44,872 bases of DNA. Origin: Planktothrix paucivesiculata PCC 9631. GTDB lineage: Bacteria; Cyanobacteriota; Cyanobacteriia; Cyanobacteriales; Microcoleaceae. Of the stretch, positions 34,904 to 44,867 are shown in pieces; position 1 is the first letter of the stretch, and each line of letters begins with the position of its first letter. The notes under the pieces are model-generated. The model searched no databases. It worked only from the letters and a program-made list of their open reading frames with translations, and was not told the origin of the DNA. The stretch covers positions 65,001 through 109,872 of the forward strand of contig NZ_LR735008.1 of assembly GCF_900009265.2 (NCBI RefSeq). Reading direction: 5' to 3'. Both the position numbers and the translations under genes were made by a program.

Positions 34904-37636
34904 TCAAAAATCACCGACTGCACCAATAACCAACTCTCCCCGACTTTCTTTCCTCGCACATTCCTGATTTAACTCTAAGAGTTTTTCTAAAATATTATCC
35001 TCGGATTTAAAATGATATGCTTCCCTGACTAACTGATCTAGTTTTTGATGCAATTTATATAGTTTTGATGCAGGTTCATGGTAATATTTATTATAAAGTT
35101 GAGTAATTCCCCAGCCTTTTTTAATCATTTCTTGACTGCGATATTCATGTAACTCCATTGTGATTTTCCTAATATTTTCAATTGTATTTTTTCCAGGAGT
35201 TTGAGGAAAGGGGAAGGTTTCAAAACAAGTAGTGTGAGTATATCTGGTATCCCCTTTTAAGGTGGAACTTTGCGCTTTCACCCAAATTCTATGAATATCA
35301 GATAACAAAATTCCTAAGATATAATAGTCTTCCGTTGCTACTACTACCGATTGATCTCCCGCTAACCATTCAATAGATGCGGGAAGAAAAATTGCCCATT
35401 TTGATAATCGAGGCACTGTTAAATAATAAGATAAATTAGCGATCGCGGATCTCATTCCCGGCCGAGTTGCGAAAAATTGCCACCAATATTCCCGAGCTTT
35501 TTTAGCTCGATTATTCAGTCTTTCAGATTTAACATTATTTTTAATTTGCTCAAAAGGTAACGGATACTGATGACATTCTTCTAGGGTCATTTCATTAAAA
35601 TCAATAATCCATCTTTCCGGTTTTCCTAAAGGTTTTTTAGCTAAATTTGCCCCCATGGAAAACAACTTTAAAATAGCTCGATTGTTTTGATCTCTATTCA
35701 TCCATTCTTGAGCAATTTCTGCCGCAATAATAAAACCCATCCCCAAAGGAATTACACCTTGAAAACATTGGTTTAAATTTGCCTTCAGTCTCACCGCCTG
35801 GGAAACTTTTACCGTGGACTGTAAGGAAGAATTAATTAAAGTAACTTCTTTGCCATCTAAAATAGAATGATGAGTTTTTTCTTTCGACCAATTCACAATA
35901 CTAACATGAACTTTAGCATCTCCCGACCATGGCTGAGAAGAAATAGCATAATAAATATAACCGCCATTTTCCGTAATATAATCTAAAGAAACCGCCCGAC
36001 TTTTACCTTGACTAATAGAATTAGTCGCTACTAAACCCGATCTTCCTTTATCCCCTAAATGATCATGGGTTAATCTAAACCAATAGGCGCAAAAATCAAC
36101 ATCTCTAATCCCTGGAAAACGCTTAAATAGTTGATTAACATATTCATCTCCTAAAGTTAAGCGAATGTGTTTACTCCCCAAAAACGGCGGATTTCCAATA
36201 ATCGCGTCCGCTTGCACCCAATTGGTAAATAAAGCATCCGCACAAATGATATTTTTATCTAAAGTATCTAAGGGTAAAGAGGACTCATTTAACCCTAATT
36301 GATTAATAGCAATTTTTCTACCAATCATTAACGTAACTTTCGCCAATTCCACAGCAAAAGCGTTAATATCCATGCCATAAAATTGTTGAGGACTGACCTT
36401 TTGAGTATAACTAGAAATATCCTCAAAATTAGCTATTTTTCCCAAGAGTATTTTTTCTATATATTTTAACTCTTGATAAGCAACATAGAGAAAATTTCCC
36501 GAACCACAGGCCGGATCAAGGACTTTATAATTAATTAATTCATGATATAATATTCGTAACCCCTTTAAGGTATTAGCTTCACTAATTCTATCTGACCAAT
36601 ATTCTCGAATTGTGGGTAATACAATACTTCTAATATCTGCTTCCGAGGTAAAATGAATGCCATGGGCGTGACGTTGTTGTTTGGATTTATCCTTAGTTTT
36701 ATCAGTATAATTCAAAGCGCCTTCAAATAAATTTCCAAAAATAGAAGGCCGGACTTTACTCCAATCTTGACCCGCACAAGCTGATAATAGATTTAACTCC
36801 CCATATTCTAACTGAATCGGATGAATTTCATCCAATAATCTACTATTAAGATATTCTACTCCTAGATAGCGTCCATCAGGGACAACTCCAGGTTGATTCA
36901 TGGCTTGAAACAGTCCACCCAAAATATCAGAGGTATAGCCTGGATTTTCTATACAATCTTGTAGACAACCCGTAAACATTGCCGGAGGAAGTAAACCAAT
37001 ATCTTCCGCATACATCCCTAAAACACACTGTAAAATAAAGCGTTTTGCTTGGAAGAAAGTATATTTTTTAAAAGAATTTATTTTTCCTCTCTCTAACAAT
37101 AACTGTAAAATATCTCCTAACTGGATAGCTACTTTTTCTGTAATTTCAACTTGATTATTTTTAAACTGAGGGCGGAGATTTTTCGCCTCCAGAAAGCTAA
37201 AAGCTGGAATGCGTTTTGGTAAATCTTTTAACCCGATTATATCAACAGGATCGTCCGGTTGGTTATCAAAATCAAAAACATGAAATTCATCAAAGTTACA
37301 TAAAATGACATAACGAGGGCGATCGCTTTTTTTAATTCTAATATAATATCGTTCTGCTTGGGTACGATAATCTCGATCTTGAAGATTGCTTCCCCGTTTT
37401 TTCATCTCAATTAAAACACGATTTTTCCAGAGTAAATCAGCAAACCCCATATTTACTGATTTCCCAGCTTTTGCGATCCGTTGTTCAAAAGTTGCACCTG
37501 CTTGTAACGCTCCTTCATATCCAAAAGCCTGAAAAAAACGGTCTAAAAATATTTGTGCCTGTGCCTTTTCATCCCCAGTAATATACTGTTGACAATAATC
37601 AACAAACCGTTGCAAACTTTCGGATGTAGTCGGCAT
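34904..37636 (-). CDS. MmeI-like (type IIL) restriction-modification enzyme
   Basis: The 910-aa single-chain protein combines nuclease and adenine methyltransferase. The N-terminal PD-(D/E)XK site is visible as GFADLLWKNRVLIEMKKRG, with Asp67, nine residues, Glu77, one residue, Lys79. This is the same D-x9-ExK spacing known for MmeI. A helical spacer follows. The methyltransferase has the SAM motif VLDPACGSGNFL at 372-383 and the catalytic NPPF at 482-485 (IIGNPPFLGSK), then GDAKVHVSIVNWSK and a C-terminal specificity region. Length and order match MmeI-type enzymes, which methylate one strand and need no separate methylase. All key residues are present, so it may be active. The recognition sequence is unknown. 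It is bracketed by 26-bp direct repeats. Confidence 0.9.
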   Translation of the reverse strand: MPTTSESLQRFVDYCQQYITGDEKAQAQIFLDRFFQAFGYEGALQAGATFEQRIAKAGKSVNMGFADLLWKNRVLIEMKKRGSNLQDRDYRTQAERYYIRIKKSDRPRYVILCNFDEFHVFDFDNQPDDPVDIIGLKDLPKRIPAFSFLEAKNLRPQFKNNQVEITEKVAIQLGDILQLLLERGKINSFKKYTFFQAKRFILQCVLGMYAEDIGLLPPAMFTGCLQDCIENPGYTSDILGGLFQAMNQPGVVPDGRYLGVEYLNSRLLDEIHPIQLEYGELNLLSACAGQDWSKVRPSIFGNLFEGALNYTDKTKDKSKQQRHAHGIHFTSEADIRSIVLPTIREYWSDRISEANTLKGLRILYHELINYKVLDPACGSGNFLYVAYQELKYIEKILLGKIANFEDISSYTQKVSPQQFYGMDINAFAVELAKVTLMIGRKIAINQLGLNESSLPLDTLDKNIICADALFTNWVQADAIIGNPPFLGSKHIRLTLGDEYVNQLFKRFPGIRDVDFCAYWFRLTHDHLGDKGRSGLVATNSISQGKSRAVSLDYITENGGYIYYAISSQPWSGDAKVHVSIVNWSKEKTHHSILDGKEVTLINSSLQSTVKVSQAVRLKANLNQCFQGVIPLGMGFIIAAEIAQEWMNRDQNNRAILKLFSMGANLAKKPLGKPERWIIDFNEMTLEECHQYPLPFEQIKNNVKSERLNNRAKKAREYWWQFFATRPGMRSAIANLSYYLTVPRLSKWAIFLPASIEWLAGDQSVVVATEDYYILGILLSDIHRIWVKAQSSTLKGDTRYTHTTCFETFPFPQTPGKNTIENIRKITMELHEYRSQEMIKKGWGITQLYNKYYHEPASKLYKLHQKLDQLVREAYHFKSEDNILEKLLELNQECARKESRGELVIGAVGDF

Positions 37637-37665
37637 AAGTTAAAAGTGATTAACCCTTCCATTTC

Positions 37666-37691
37666 TTTGTGTCTTAGTGTCTTTGTGGTTA
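37666..37691. repeat. 26-bp direct repeat, right of the restriction-modification gene
   Basis: TTTGTGTCTTAGTGTC then TTTGTGGTTA, the partner of 34876-34901. It lies 30 bp upstream of the start codon of the restriction-modification gene. The motif resembles a dispersed intergenic repeat of filamentous cyanobacteria, so it need not be a transposition footprint. Confidence 0.8.
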
Positions 37692-37711
37692 AATTATATC
37701 CCTCAGAAAAT

Positions 37712-38188
37712 TTAATGCCGATCTCGATATTTTTTAATTAATTCCACAACCTCTGTATGTTTCTCCGAAGATGCCCAAATTAAAGCCGTCCAACTATTCT
37801 GATCTTTTACAGTTAAATCTGCGCCACTGTTTAATAATAACTCCACAATAGATTTATGTCCGCTTCCAGCCGCCCCCATCAACGCCGTTAACCCAAAATT
37901 AGTTTTAGCCTGAATATCTGCCCCCGCATCTAATAATAACTCCGTGATTTCTAAGTAACCACTTGCCGCCGCTTCCATCAAAGGAGTCCAATTATCATTA
38001 TCAGTTACATTGACATCTGCCCCCGCTTCTATTAAGAGTTTAACTAGATCTTTTTTCCCTAAAGTAATAGCGATAATTAATCCCGTATTTCCCTGTTCAT
38101 TTTGAGCATTAAGATCTAGGTTTTGACTTAAAGCTATTTTAACCAGATCAATATCCCCCGTTTGAATAGCCTTAATTAACTCCGTCAT
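37712..38188 (-). CDS. Ankyrin repeat protein, 158 aa
   Basis: The protein is made of about four ankyrin repeats with the pattern G-TPLM-AA--G--(E)I--LLL--GAD. Examples are NWTPLMEAAASGYLEITELL and GLTALMGAAGSGHKSIVELL. Such repeats bind protein partners; no enzymatic domain or signal peptide is seen. The start chosen is the ATG at 38188, which has an exact AGGAGG seven bases upstream. The longer frame from 38236 adds 16 unconserved residues that contain this binding site. The partner is unknown. Confidence 0.9.
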   Translation of the reverse strand: MTELIKAIQTGDIDLVKIALSQNLDLNAQNEQGNTGLIIAITLGKKDLVKLLIEAGADVNVTDNDNWTPLMEAAASGYLEITELLLDAGADIQAKTNFGLTALMGAAGSGHKSIVELLLNSGADLTVKDQNSWTALIWASSEKHTEVVELIKKYRDRH

Positions 38189-38358
38189 TGGTTTTCCTCC
38201 TATTGAATAAGTGGATTGAAAAGTATCGAGATCCACCTCAAAAATAATACCATTTATCCGTTAACAATTCATACCCGATCAGGGATTTTTTCACCTCACA
38301 AATTGACAATTTTTCAAAATAGGGGTAATATTGTCAATAGACTATCATTGGGGATTTT

Positions 38359-39762
38359 ATGTCTAATCCGTTCCTGCACCTCGACTATGAACCCGCATTT
38401 GAGGCGTTAGGCGGTGAATATTCCGATATTGTAACGGCGGCGGAGTTCCCGATGTACCAACTCCGGTTCCGCAATGATTCCGTATTAACCCAGTTAGGGC
38501 TCAACCCCGAAACCGTTACCGACGACCATTTTATTGAAGCCTTTGGCAAATTTGAAGCCGTGCGTCCCCTGTTAGCCATGCGTTACCACGGCTATCAGTT
38601 TAGAGAATATAACCCCTATTTGGGGGATGGACGGGGGTTCTTGTATGGTCAAACCCGGGGAATTGAGGGGGAATTGTATGATTTCGGGACAAAGGGATCG
38701 GGAAGAACTCCCTACTCCCGAAATGCCGACGGTAGATTAACCTTAAAAGGTGGCGTGCGGGAAGTTTTAGCCGCCGAAATGTTGCATCGGATGCGGGTCA
38801 AAACCTCTCGGTGTTTAAGCTTAATTGAAACCGGGGAACAACTGTGGCGAGGAGATGAACCTTCCCCCACCCGTTCTTCCGTGATGATCCGGTTTAGTCG
38901 CTCCCATATTCGCTTCGGAACCTTTGAACGGTTGCACTATTTTAAACGAAAAGATCTAATCGAAATTCTCTTAGATCACGTTATTACCTACTACTATTCT
39001 AACCTAAAATTAGACAGCGATCGCTATATTTTATTTTACACCGAATTAGTCAAAAGAGTCGCCGAATTAGCCGCTCAATGGATGGCTTCGGGGTTTTGTC
39101 ACGGGGTCTTAAACACCGATAATATGTCAATTACCGGGGAAAGTTTCGACTATGGCCCCTACGCTTTTATGCCTGATTATAACCTGCAATTCACCGCCGC
39201 CTATTTTGATTATGGAAAGTTATATTGTTATGGAAATCAACCCTTTATCTGTGAAGGAAACTTAGAATTATTGCAAAAACCGTTATCTTTAGTTATACCT
39301 TTAGAAGAACTCAAAAAAGCGTTAGACCCTTTTCAACAGTATTATCGAGAATTCTATCGTCAACGGATGATTAATCGTTTAGGGTTTGAACAACTTCCCA
39401 CCCCAGAAGCAGAGGAATTATTACAAATTACAATTAATTTACTCAAAAATAATCGAGTTAGTTATCCCGACTTTTTTATGCAACTGCGAGAACAATTTTG
39501 TCAGCAATGGCAAGACCAACCCCAGAATATATTAAAAGATGCTGAACCTATGGAACATTTAGATGCTTGGAGACAGCAATATTATCATCATTTACAAACC
39601 CTATCCTATCCTGAATTAGAGCAAATTAAACAACGATTAAACTATTATAATCCTCAAGTTATGATTATTCGTCCTGAAATTGAAGCAGTCTGGGAACAAA
39701 TTACCCTTGAAGATAATTGGCAACCTTTTTATGATTTATTAGCACAAATTAAAACAGAATAG
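38359..39762 (+). CDS. selO: Protein adenylyltransferase SelO (YdiU/UPF0061 family)
   Basis: SelO is a pseudokinase-fold enzyme that transfers AMP to protein hydroxyl groups and is linked to redox stress response in model bacteria. Visible landmarks are [20 protein letters not shown] (the glycine loop region), [17 protein letters not shown], the catalytic-loop-like [20 protein letters not shown] and the motif FMPDYN. At 467 aa it is close to family length. Bacterial SelO lacks selenocysteine, and none is seen. It is divergent from the ankyrin gene and likely a single-gene unit. Confidence 0.95.
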   Translation: MSNPFLHLDYEPAFEALGGEYSDIVTAAEFPMYQLRFRNDSVLTQLGLNPETVTDDHFIEAFGKFEAVRPLLAMRYHGYQFREYNPYLGDGRGFLYGQTRGIEGELYDFGTKGSGRTPYSRNADGRLTLKGGVREVLAAEMLHRMRVKTSRCLSLIETGEQLWRGDEPSPTRSSVMIRFSRSHIRFGTFERLHYFKRKDLIEILLDHVITYYYSNLKLDSDRYILFYTELVKRVAELAAQWMASGFCHGVLNTDNMSITGESFDYGPYAFMPDYNLQFTAAYFDYGKLYCYGNQPFICEGNLELLQKPLSLVIPLEELKKALDPFQQYYREFYRQRMINRLGFEQLPTPEAEELLQITINLLKNNRVSYPDFFMQLREQFCQQWQDQPQNILKDAEPMEHLDAWRQQYYHHLQTLSYPELEQIKQRLNYYNPQVMIIRPEIEAVWEQITLEDNWQPFYDLLAQIKTE

Positions 39763-39988
39763 AAAAGTTTTTCTTGAGGACGAGAAGACCTCACCCCTAC
39801 CGAAAAATAGAAAATTTGTAATGATATCTGCGCGTCCTATATTTTCCCTCAGCTTACACCTTCAGGGAGATTTAGCCTAATCAAATCTAATTTTTAGTAA
39901 ATTCAGTTAAAATACAGAAGTAAGATCCTGGGCGTTAACCTTAAATTGGGCTTAACCTCAGCAGCAATTATCTTAAAGGAAAGATATT
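39763..39988 (+). other. Intergenic region after selO, no gene seen
   Basis: A 226-bp AT-rich gap. It should contain the promoter of the next gene, with an AGTTAAAATACAG stretch near 39905 as a poor -10 candidate. No hairpin with a T-tract was found after selO. Confidence 0.35.
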
Positions 39989-40375
39989 ATGACAGATAAT
40001 CAACCGACGGAGACACCCACCTCGATGACAACATCAATACTAGACAGTATTAAAGGGTTTATCGGTAAAATTCTGAGTAATTGGACAGTCAGAATTAGCT
40101 TACTGGGAATTGTAGTTTTAGCAGTAGGAATTTTTGCCTTCTTTTATCAACATTTTGTAGCGGAAATGGGGATGAAAATGTGGACAAAAAGTTCCGGCGC
40201 TAGACCCATTGAATGTGTTTTGAAAGATACTAATAACGATAATTATGTTAGTTGTAGTGCCTTATTAGGGGATCAAGTTGTCCCGTTAGAATGTAGTTCT
40301 AGTTTATTGAATTTGGGTTGTCGAGTCAATTATGGCTCTGCTGTCCCTAATGTTAAAGCCTCCAGAGGCAATTGA
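39989..40375 (+). CDS. Single-pass membrane protein with a small Cys-rich outer domain
   Basis: The 128-aa protein has a cytoplasmic tail rich in Thr and Pro, one membrane helix at about residues 34-56 (VRISLLGIVVLAVGIFAFFYQHF), and a C-terminal domain of about 70 residues with four Cys. Those are in ECVLKDTNND, VSCSALLG and LECSSSLLNLGCRV, and could form two disulfides outside the membrane. The ATG at 39989 has AAAGGAAAG upstream. The family is not recognised. It is followed by the palindromic array. Confidence 0.78.
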   Translation: MTDNQPTETPTSMTTSILDSIKGFIGKILSNWTVRISLLGIVVLAVGIFAFFYQHFVAEMGMKMWTKSSGARPIECVLKDTNNDNYVSCSALLGDQVVPLECSSSLLNLGCRVNYGSAVPNVKASRGN

Positions 40376-40383
40376 TAGCAGGT

Positions 40384-40417
40384 GTTGGCTGTTTACTGCT
40401 AATGCTTTACAGCCAAC
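40384..40417 (+). other. Hairpin after the membrane protein gene
   Basis: GTTGGCTGT (40384-40392) pairs perfectly with ACAGCCAAC (40409-40417) over a 16-nt loop, starting about 8 bp after the stop codon. It is not followed by a T-tract, so it may be a processing or stability structure and not a classical terminator. Confidence 0.5.
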
Positions 40418-40420
40418 CTT

Positions 40421-41691
<1,271 letters not shown>

Positions 41692-41823
41692 ATCATATTT
41701 CGTCATCACCGAATTAAAATTTTTCAAAGCAATGTATCAACAGAGTCACAGCCTGAAATTTTCCCTCACTCCTGAACTCAAAAACAGTTTATAGTTTTTA
41801 AAGTAACTCAAACACAAACAACA

Positions 41824-43293
41824 ATGGAATTTAAAGCCACTAACACATCCTTCTTGAACTGGTCAGGAGATATCCTCGCCTTGGGTTTATTTGAAGATCA
41901 GATAGAATTAACCGGAGACTTAGCCACCCTCGATGATCAACTAGCAGGAACTTTAAAAGAATTAATCGTAGAAACCGAATTTAAAGGAAAAGCAAATAGT
42001 AATATTTCGACTCGTGTGGGCGGAAATAATCCGATTCGCAAAGTAATTTTAGTAGGTTTAGGTCAATCCGAAGATCTGAAATTAGACAGCTTACGCCGCG
42101 CCGCCGCCAGTATTGCCAAAACTGCGAAATCCCTCAAAGGAAAAAGTCTGGGGGTGAGCTTACCTATTTTTCAAACTCCAGAAACCACCGCCCAAGCTAT
42201 TACTGAAGGTATAGAATTAGCCCTCTATCAAGATACCCGATTTAAGTCAGAAACCGACGAAAAAGGTCACGGGATTGAACAGATTGAATTATTAGGTTTA
42301 CCAGGAACAGAATCCGCTATTACCCATGCTCAACAAATCTGTTCTGGGGTAATTTTAGCCCGGGAATTAGTCGCCGCCCCCGCCAATGAAGTCACCCCAA
42401 TTACGATGGCAGAAATGGCTCAATCCCTAGCCCAAGAATACGGCTTAGAATTGAATATTTTGGAAAAAGAAGACTGCGAAAAATTGGAGATGGGTGCTTT
42501 TTTAGGTGTTGCCCAAGCCTCGGATTTACCCCCTAAATTTATTCATTTAATCTATCATCCCTCGGTCACTCCCCGTCGCAAATTAGCCATTATTGGTAAA
42601 GGCTTAACCTTTGATTCCGGTGGGTTGAATATTAAAGCCAGTGGTAGCGGCATTGAAATGATGAAAGTAGATATGGGTGGCGCCGCGGCTACCTTTGGGG
42701 CGGCTAAAGCGATTGGTCAGTTAAAACCAGATGTAGAAGTGCATTTTATTAGTGCGGTTACAGAAAATATGATTAGCGGCCGCGCCATGCACCCGGGGGA
42801 TTTTCTCAAAGCATCTAATGGTAAAACTATTGAAGTTAATAATACCGACGCCGAAGGACGATTAACCCTAGCCGATGCCCTAGTTTTTGCTGACAAATTA
42901 GGGTTAGATGCCATGATTGATTTAGCCACCTTAACAGGCGCCTGTGTGGTTGCTTTGGGAGATGATATTGCCGGGTTATGGAGTCCCAATGATCAGTTAG
43001 CAATGGAGTTAGAAACCGCCTCCAAAACATCAGGGGAAAAACTCTGGCGGATGCCCTTAGAAGAAAAATATTTTGAAGGCTTAAAAGCCATCCACGCCGA
43101 CATGAAAAATACCGGGCCAAGGGCGGGAGGGTCAATCACAGCCACCTTATTCCTCAAACAATTTGTGGAAAAAACCCCCTGGGCCCATTTAGATGTGGCT
43201 GGCCCGGTGTGGGCTGATAAAGACAACGGTTATAATAATGCTGGAGCCACGGGTTACGGAGTCCGAATGTTGGTTAACTGGGTCTTGAGTTAA
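41824..43293 (+). CDS. pepA: Leucyl aminopeptidase
   Basis: PepA is a cytosolic hexameric M17 metallopeptidase that removes N-terminal residues from peptides, with two metal ions in the active site. The catalytic block includes [15 protein letters not shown] (metal ligands Lys and Asp), KVDMGGAA and the family signature [32 protein letters not shown] lies just before it. At 489 aa it is full length. It starts 132 bp after the tocopherol cyclase and the two may be separately transcribed. Confidence 0.97.
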   Translation: MEFKATNTSFLNWSGDILALGLFEDQIELTGDLATLDDQLAGTLKELIVETEFKGKANSNISTRVGGNNPIRKVILVGLGQSEDLKLDSLRRAAASIAKTAKSLKGKSLGVSLPIFQTPETTAQAITEGIELALYQDTRFKSETDEKGHGIEQIELLGLPGTESAITHAQQICSGVILARELVAAPANEVTPITMAEMAQSLAQEYGLELNILEKEDCEKLEMGAFLGVAQASDLPPKFIHLIYHPSVTPRRKLAIIGKGLTFDSGGLNIKASGSGIEMMKVDMGGAAATFGAAKAIGQLKPDVEVHFISAVTENMISGRAMHPGDFLKASNGKTIEVNNTDAEGRLTLADALVFADKLGLDAMIDLATLTGACVVALGDDIAGLWSPNDQLAMELETASKTSGEKLWRMPLEEKYFEGLKAIHADMKNTGPRAGGSITATLFLKQFVEKTPWAHLDVAGPVWADKDNGYNNAGATGYGVRMLVNWVLS

Positions 43294-43299
43294 ATAGAT

Positions 43300-43401
43300 A
43301 GGACTTACGCACCAAACTGGGTTTCTGAACCAGAAATCCAGATTTCATCCGCAAAATCACCGGCCAGAAACCCGGTTTCTTTGGTCTTGTGCGTAAGTCC
43401 T
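43300..43401. mobile_element. 102-bp MITE with AGGACTTACGCAC terminal inverted repeats
   Basis: The left end AGGACTTACGCACC and the reverse complement of the right end, AGGACTTACGCACA, are inverted repeats. Inside them, AAACTGGGTTTCT and the reverse complement of AGAAACCCGGTTT extend the pairing, so most of the element folds back on itself. It has no coding capacity. It lies directly after the pepA stop. Such AGGACTTACGCA-ended elements are a known type in cyanobacteria. The target duplication is not resolved. Confidence 0.85.
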
Positions 43402-43451
43402 GATAGAGCAGGGAGGGGAGTAATCAATAGTTTTAACTGACGAGGGGGTTT

Positions 43452-43569
43452 GGGGGAGCGATAAGTCCCACACTGAATTTCACAAAACAAAAAAACAACC
43501 ACCAAATCAGTGTGGGTTACATGGACTCCCCCAAGTTAATTTTGGTCGGTCAATCCCGACAAAATTAAC
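43452..43569 (+). other. Nested hairpins at the probable left end of the tnpB element
   Basis: Bases 43452-43532 form a long nested hairpin: GGGGGAG (43452-43458) with CTCCCCC (43526-43532), and inside it CCCACACTGA (43467-43476) with TCAGTGTGGG (43507-43516) around an A-rich loop. A second hairpin, GTTAATTTT / AAAATTAAC, with GTCGG / CCGAC nearer the loop, is at 43535-43569. The CCCACACT stem resembles the right-end hairpin at 44837. Subterminal hairpins are what IS200/IS605 ends use in place of inverted repeats, so this probably contains the left end, but its exact cut site is unknown. Confidence 0.5.
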
Positions 43570-43610
43570 AATAATATATTAGAGTATATCAAAGAGTTTT
43601 GAAAGCAACA

Positions 43611-44867
43611 ATGTTTCAAGGGTATAAGTTCCGAATCTATCCAACGACTGAACAGCAGATTACCTTAGCCAAAAGCTTTGGTTGTTGCCGTTGGTATTGG
43701 AATTATGCCCTAAATTTGTGTCAAGAAACCTATAAGCAAACGGGAAAAGGATTATTCAGAAAAGCAATTCAAGGATTGTTACCTCAACTCAAAAAGGAAT
43801 ATCCTTGGTTAAAAGATGCTTACTCCCAATGCTTACAATTTGTCGCTCTCAATTTGTCTACCGCTTACAAAAACTTCTTTGAGAAACGGGCAAGATTACC
43901 TCAATTCAAATCCAAGCATGGCAGACAATCAATCAGTTATCCCCAAAGTGTTAAATTTGAAGGGGATTACCTGAAATTACCCGGTAAAGTGGGGTTGATT
44001 TATTGTCGTCGCCACCGAGAATTTAAAGGGCTAATCAAAACCGTTACTATCTCAAAGAATCGTGATGGGAAATACCACGCATCGGTGTTAGTTGATGACG
44101 GTAAGGAAATACCTAATTCATCAACCAATGGAAAAGCAATTGGCATTGACTTAGGATTAACACACTTGGCAATCACCAGCGATGGAGATAAATATAGTAA
44201 CCCCAAACACTTTGCTAAACATCAACGCAATTTAAAGCGAAAACAACAAAAATTATCTCGTAAACAAAAGGCTTGCACTGAGCGTAGTCGAAGTGGAAGT
44301 AATAGTAGACAAAAAGCAAGATTAAAAGTTGCCAAAGTCCACGCTAAGATTGCTCGTTGCCGAGAAGATTTTCTACACAAGCTATCCCGCAAGATAGTTG
44401 ACGAAAACCAAGTGATTGCTGTAGAAGATCTAGGAGTTAAAAATATGGTTAAAAACCATAAACTAGCCAAGTCAATTAGCGATTGTGGTTGGGGAATGTT
44501 TGGTACAATGCTCAAGTACAAAGCCGAAAAAGAAGGGAAAACCTATATCGAAATTGATCGGTTTTTCCCTTCTTCTAAAACTTGTAACGTCTGTCTAAAT
44601 CAAGTCGGTAGTTTACCACTTGATATTAGAAGTTGGACTTGCGAACATTGTCAAACTACCCATGACCGTGATATTAATGCGTCGATCAATATCAAAAATG
44701 AAGCCTTGCGGATACTTCGACTATGCTCAGTACAAGTTTTATCGTTGGGAACCAGCGATACTGCTAGTCTGAGGGGATGTCAGTCACCGGAACAAACTTC
44801 TGTTTCTTCTGATGCTATCCCCGTTGATGCTAGAAGCCCACACTTACTCGTAGAGAAGTGTGGGTAG
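43611..44867 (+). CDS. tnpB: TnpB, RNA-guided RuvC nuclease of an IS200/IS605 element
   Basis: TnpB is an omega-RNA-guided DNA endonuclease, the ancestor of Cas12. The 418-aa protein has the N-terminal YKFRIYPTTEQQ and all three RuvC acidic residues: Asp180 in GIDLGLTH, Glu272 in AVEDLGVKN and Asp354 in HDRDINAS. The zinc-ribbon Cys pairs are at 325/328 and 344/347. The nuclease therefore looks intact. The start is ATG at 43611; the TTG at 43599 is less likely. Two dispersed palindromic repeats are inserted in frame, at residues about 221-229 and 369-376. The first adds ACTERSRSG between the usual SRKQK and GSNSR. The 3' end overlaps the right-end hairpin. Confidence 0.93.
   Translation: MFQGYKFRIYPTTEQQITLAKSFGCCRWYWNYALNLCQETYKQTGKGLFRKAIQGLLPQLKKEYPWLKDAYSQCLQFVALNLSTAYKNFFEKRARLPQFKSKHGRQSISYPQSVKFEGDYLKLPGKVGLIYCRRHREFKGLIKTVTISKNRDGKYHASVLVDDGKEIPNSSTNGKAIGIDLGLTHLAITSDGDKYSNPKHFAKHQRNLKRKQQKLSRKQKACTERSRSGSNSRQKARLKVAKVHAKIARCREDFLHKLSRKIVDENQVIAVEDLGVKNMVKNHKLAKSISDCGWGMFGTMLKYKAEKEGKTYIEIDRFFPSSKTCNVCLNQVGSLPLDIRSWTCEHCQTTHDRDINASINIKNEALRILRLCSVQVLSLGTSDTASLRGCQSPEQTSVSSDAIPVDARSPHLLVEKCG
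44276..44295 (+). repeat. In-frame palindromic repeat in tnpB, copy 1
   Basis: CACTGAGCGTAGTCGAAGTG is an imperfect palindrome (CACT...AGTG ends). It matches the intergenic repeat at 17655 and encodes TERSRS within a 9-residue insertion. Its length in codons keeps the frame. Confidence 0.8.
44713..44733 (-). repeat. In-frame palindromic repeat in tnpB, copy 2 (inverted)
   Basis: Read on the minus strand this is GTACTGAGCATAGTCGAAGT plus one base, the same repeat in opposite orientation. On the coding strand it gives RLCSV between NEALRIL and LSLGTSDTA, after the last RuvC motif. Confidence 0.75.
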
